Origin: SABY01 sp964523795
Lineage (GTDB): Bacteria; Bacteroidota; Bacteroidia; Bacteroidales; 4484-276
NCBI GenBank assembly: GCA_964523795.1
Contig: CAZGAO010000004.1
Span: 42,060-106,059 of the forward strand
DNA length: 64,000 nt
Direction: 5' to 3'
The position numbers and the translations under genes were made by a program. The notes below the pieces were generated by a model. It worked only from the letters and a program-made list of their open reading frames with translations, had not been told where the DNA came from and ran no database searches. Below are positions 61,712-64,000 of the stretch, in pieces; the first letter of the stretch is position 1, and each line of letters begins with the position of its first letter.

Positions 61712-63634
61712 ATGCCAGGGAGCAGATTTTCATTTTTTAGATACAAATTTCACAAGCACCAGTTTCTGCTGATACTTATCATGCTGACTGCTGCCTTTGT
61801 GCGTTTTTATCATTATGCTGATTGGTCGTTGAGCAACGATGAGCTAAGTGCCCTTAATCGTTTACGTTTCGATAGTTTTTCGGAGATGATTACCCAGGGC
61901 GTTAAGCTGGGCGATTTTCATCCTGCCGGCGTGCAGGTGATGTTGTGGTTTTGGCTCAAAACCTTTGGGGATAGCGTTTGGATTGTCCGTCTGCCCTTTG
62001 TTATTTTCGGGATTCTTTCGGTAGGGTTGGTTTATTTAATTGGCAAACGATGGTTTGGCACTACCACTGCTTTGTTTGCTGCTGCCGCGATGGCCTTTTT
62101 GCAATATCCGGTTTTGTACAGCCAACTGGCGCGGCCTTATGCCCCGGGACTTTTCTTCTCGCTCGCCTTTGTCTGGTTTTGGACCAAAGTTGTTTTCGAT
62201 TCCCGGCGCAGTTTTTTGCATTATGCGTGTTTTGCTCTTTCGGCAGCCCTTGCAGCGTATAGCCACAATTACAGCTTTTTGTTTGTGATTGTTGTTGGGA
62301 TTTCTGGATTTTTCTTCTATCGCAAGCTTGAACTCAAAAAATATCTTTTGGCCGCCCTGTCTGCTGCAATACTTTATTTGCCCCACATACCGATATTCTT
62401 TTACCAGTTTGGCATTGGTGGCGTGGGTGGCGAAGGTGGATGGCTGGGCAAGCCCGAACCTGACTGGATTTGGCACTACCTTTTTTTTGCCTTCAACCAA
62501 AACTGGATAGTCATCGCAGTGGGGAGTCTGATATTTATTTTTTCAGTTTTAAAATTTAGCCATCGATTTACAAAATTCCATTTACTGGCTATTTCCTGGT
62601 TTGTAATTATGTTTTTAATTGGATATTTTTATTCCCTACTGCGAAATCCGATACTTCAATATTCGATACTGATTTTCAGTTTTCCCTTTCTGCTGCTTTT
62701 TCTGTTTTCTTTTTTACCATCAAAACTCGATAAGTCGCTAACAATATTGCTGATTGTCGGCTTGCTATCCGGCCTTAGCCAAAGCCTGCTTATCGCAAAG
62801 CATTATCAGCAACTACAATTTGGTGAATTTGAAGGGCTGGCCAAAAAAACGGCCGAATGGAGCGAGCGATACGGAAAGAGCAATATTACCAATATTACCA
62901 GTATTAGCGGACCTTATTATATTCATTATTATTTGGATAATTATGATTCGACGCTAAGATTTGCGCAATATCAAAACAATGGAAAGGAAGATTTGCGCGA
63001 GTTGGTGGAAATATTGGATACAACAAAAACACCCTATTTTTCTTATGCCTGGCCTTATCCGGTGCATGGCGAACTGGAATTAGTTGTCCATAACAAATAT
63101 CCCTGCATCCTCGATCAGGTCAACTTTGGGTATTTGTCCAAAGCCGTCCTGGCTGCTTCTATCCCTGGCGATTCGTGTATTGAACAGGCAGAACCGATTT
63201 ATGTATTTAATCGGAACTTCGATGAAGCCAATCAGCGGCAGTGGTACACCGGTCATTTGGATTCCACGCAAGCGGTTTCGCCTCCTTATTCATATCAACT
63301 GGATAGCAGCCAGGCCGTTGTTTCGTTATATAAAACGAAGGCAAGCCTTATTAACGAGGGTAATTATAAGCGAGTCGAAATTGAGGTCTCCGCCTTTAGC
63401 CAAAAAGAAATCGAAAATACGGTACTGGTTCTTTCCATGGAGGAAAAGCATGGCAATACCTTTTTAAGAGGCTCGCCCATGCAGTATTATATTATTCCGG
63501 GCAAGTGGGGCAAGGCCTTTTTATCCTACACTTTTCAGCAATCCCTCCCCCCGGATGCCGGACTTAATGTTTATTTTTGGAATCCTGCTAAAGATCAGGT
63601 TTTGATAGATAATCTGGAAGTACGATTTTATTAG
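61712..63634 (+). CDS. GT39-family membrane glycosyltransferase with C-terminal beta domain
   Basis: 640 residues. About 10 membrane helices in residues 15-385. The first luminal loop has the acidic site typical of GT-C enzymes (LSNDELSALNRL, with D-E) and the following FHPAGVQVMLWFW and LARPYA motifs match the ArnT/PMT_2 pattern. The enzyme would use a polyprenyl-phosphate sugar at the outer face of the inner membrane. Residues about 480-640 form a soluble extracytoplasmic beta-sandwich-like domain (YKRVEIEVSAF, VYFWNPAKDQVLIDNLEVRFY) that resembles carbohydrate-binding folds. Start ATG 61712 gives a short cytoplasmic lead before the first helix. Confidence 0.85.
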   Translation: MPGSRFSFFRYKFHKHQFLLILIMLTAAFVRFYHYADWSLSNDELSALNRLRFDSFSEMITQGVKLGDFHPAGVQVMLWFWLKTFGDSVWIVRLPFVIFGILSVGLVYLIGKRWFGTTTALFAAAAMAFLQYPVLYSQLARPYAPGLFFSLAFVWFWTKVVFDSRRSFLHYACFALSAALAAYSHNYSFLFVIVVGISGFFFYRKLELKKYLLAALSAAILYLPHIPIFFYQFGIGGVGGEGGWLGKPEPDWIWHYLFFAFNQNWIVIAVGSLIFIFSVLKFSHRFTKFHLLAISWFVIMFLIGYFYSLLRNPILQYSILIFSFPFLLLFLFSFLPSKLDKSLTILLIVGLLSGLSQSLLIAKHYQQLQFGEFEGLAKKTAEWSERYGKSNITNITSISGPYYIHYYLDNYDSTLRFAQYQNNGKEDLRELVEILDTTKTPYFSYAWPYPVHGELELVVHNKYPCILDQVNFGYLSKAVLAASIPGDSCIEQAEPIYVFNRNFDEANQRQWYTGHLDSTQAVSPPYSYQLDSSQAVVSLYKTKASLINEGNYKRVEIEVSAFSQKEIENTVLVLSMEEKHGNTFLRGSPMQYYIIPGKWGKAFLSYTFQQSLPPDAGLNVYFWNPAKDQVLIDNLEVRFY

Positions 63635-63680
63635 GAAAGACTAATTTGGGGCTGCTGAAAAATTAGAAACAATTTGATAA

Positions 63681-64000
63681 TTATCGGTGGTTCAAAAGTG
63701 AGAAATACCCCTCAGTATTCACATCGTGGTATTGCAAACCCAAACTATCGCAGGCAAGTTTCCAGCGGGCAGTTTTCCAGGGCTTGTTGGAAGCATCGAA
63801 AACCAAATGATCGAAAGTAAAATACCTGATCAACTCTGCGATCGAAATTTTAGGGTTCTTGCGCAGAATGAGTACATCCAGCGGAAGCGGATTACCTATT
63901 TCCCGGTCTTCAAAATCCCGATCCACAATGGCTATTCGCTTATTAGCGAAAGCAATAAAGCAGGGCTCGTAAAAATGGAGCGGAATGTTTTCATTATTTG
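63681..64000 (-). CDS. comEC: ComEC/Rec2-family protein, C-terminal end (partial)
   Basis: The minus-strand frame is open to the window edge, giving about 105 C-terminal codons. The sequence (LDVLILRKNPKISIAELIRYF, FDHLVFDASNKPWKTARWK, LQYHDVNTEGYFSL) matches the end of the beta-lactamase-like domain of Bacteroidetes ComEC proteins, with the conserved DASN-W pattern. ComEC forms the inner-membrane channel for DNA uptake in natural transformation. The GTG at 63926 is an internal codon rather than the start. It is convergent with the GT39 gene, 46 bases apart. Confidence 0.8.
   Translation of the reverse strand, partial: NNENIPLHFYEPCFIAFANKRIAIVDRDFEDREIGNPLPLDVLILRKNPKISIAELIRYFTFDHLVFDASNKPWKTARWKLACDSLGLQYHDVNTEGYFSLLNHR

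Noticed and set aside
1..64000. tRNA, rRNA or known riboswitches
   Set aside because: I found no cloverleaf with a TTC-arm motif, no rRNA-like stretch and no recognisable riboswitch core in the intergenic regions; a covariance-model scan would be needed to exclude short ones.

Overview
The window (64 kb, one 100-N scaffold gap at 56680-56779) looks like chromosomal DNA of a Bacteroidetes bacterium, probably an environmental Bacteroidales-like lineage. The grounds are several large secreted proteins with type IX secretion (T9SS) C-terminal sorting domains (YPNP-type), GEVED and PKD modules, TAnnTTTG-like promoter elements without clear Shine-Dalgarno sequences, a KamA-family radical SAM protein, rubrerythrin (suggesting an anaerobic or microaerobic life) and families such as ORF6N and DUF4342. 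No tRNA, rRNA, CRISPR array or intact insertion sequence was seen.

Layout. 1-6450: two adjacent T9SS-exported multidomain proteins sharing the same repeat modules. 6450-9325: an Fe-S/FAD oxidoreductase that lacks the usual NAD(P)H domain, then a secreted PQQ-like beta-propeller. 9326-9793: a dense cluster of long hairpins. 9794-11095: a GT4 glycosyltransferase. 11100-13090: an accessory island with decayed gene remnants and an MNT-HEPN toxin-antitoxin pair bracketed by direct repeats. 13094-18518 (minus): beta-carbonic anhydrase, pentapeptide-repeat protein, ABC-2 exporter pair and a hybrid histidine kinase. 18957-22943: an ABC ATPase with a large FtsX-type permease. 23119-26411 (minus): MscS channel and KamA-like enzyme. 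26623-26780: a MITE-like element. 26796-32118 (minus): a three-gene restriction-modification operon (controller, nuclease-methyltransferase fusion, second methyltransferase) resembling the Eco57I arrangement. 32179-33345: MFS exporter. 33793-39164: ECF sigma factor, likely anti-sigma factor, outer-membrane beta-barrel and a PKD/T9SS surface protein in a row. 39301-46498 (minus): beta-barrel protein, Tex, RecB/AddA-like helicase-nuclease and HicAB. 46622-52404: T9SS protein divergent from a TamB-like protein, with a palindromic promoter-like site between them. 52511-61453: phytase-like lipoprotein, ORF6N protein, UvrC, a 45-bp tandem repeat array holding the gap, DUF4342, a secreted EEP-family phosphodiesterase, rubrerythrin, Hsp20 and a flippase-like membrane protein. 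61712-64000: GT39 glycosyltransferase and the C-terminal end of ComEC.

Two things stand out. One is the restriction-modification operon, whose controller may be translated from a nearly leaderless transcript. The other is a set of dispersed intergenic hairpin families. Distant copies (9.6 kb and 61.6 kb; 40.4 and 61.5 kb; 24.1 and 57.2 kb) differ by paired substitutions that keep the stems intact, so the fold rather than the sequence appears to be conserved.
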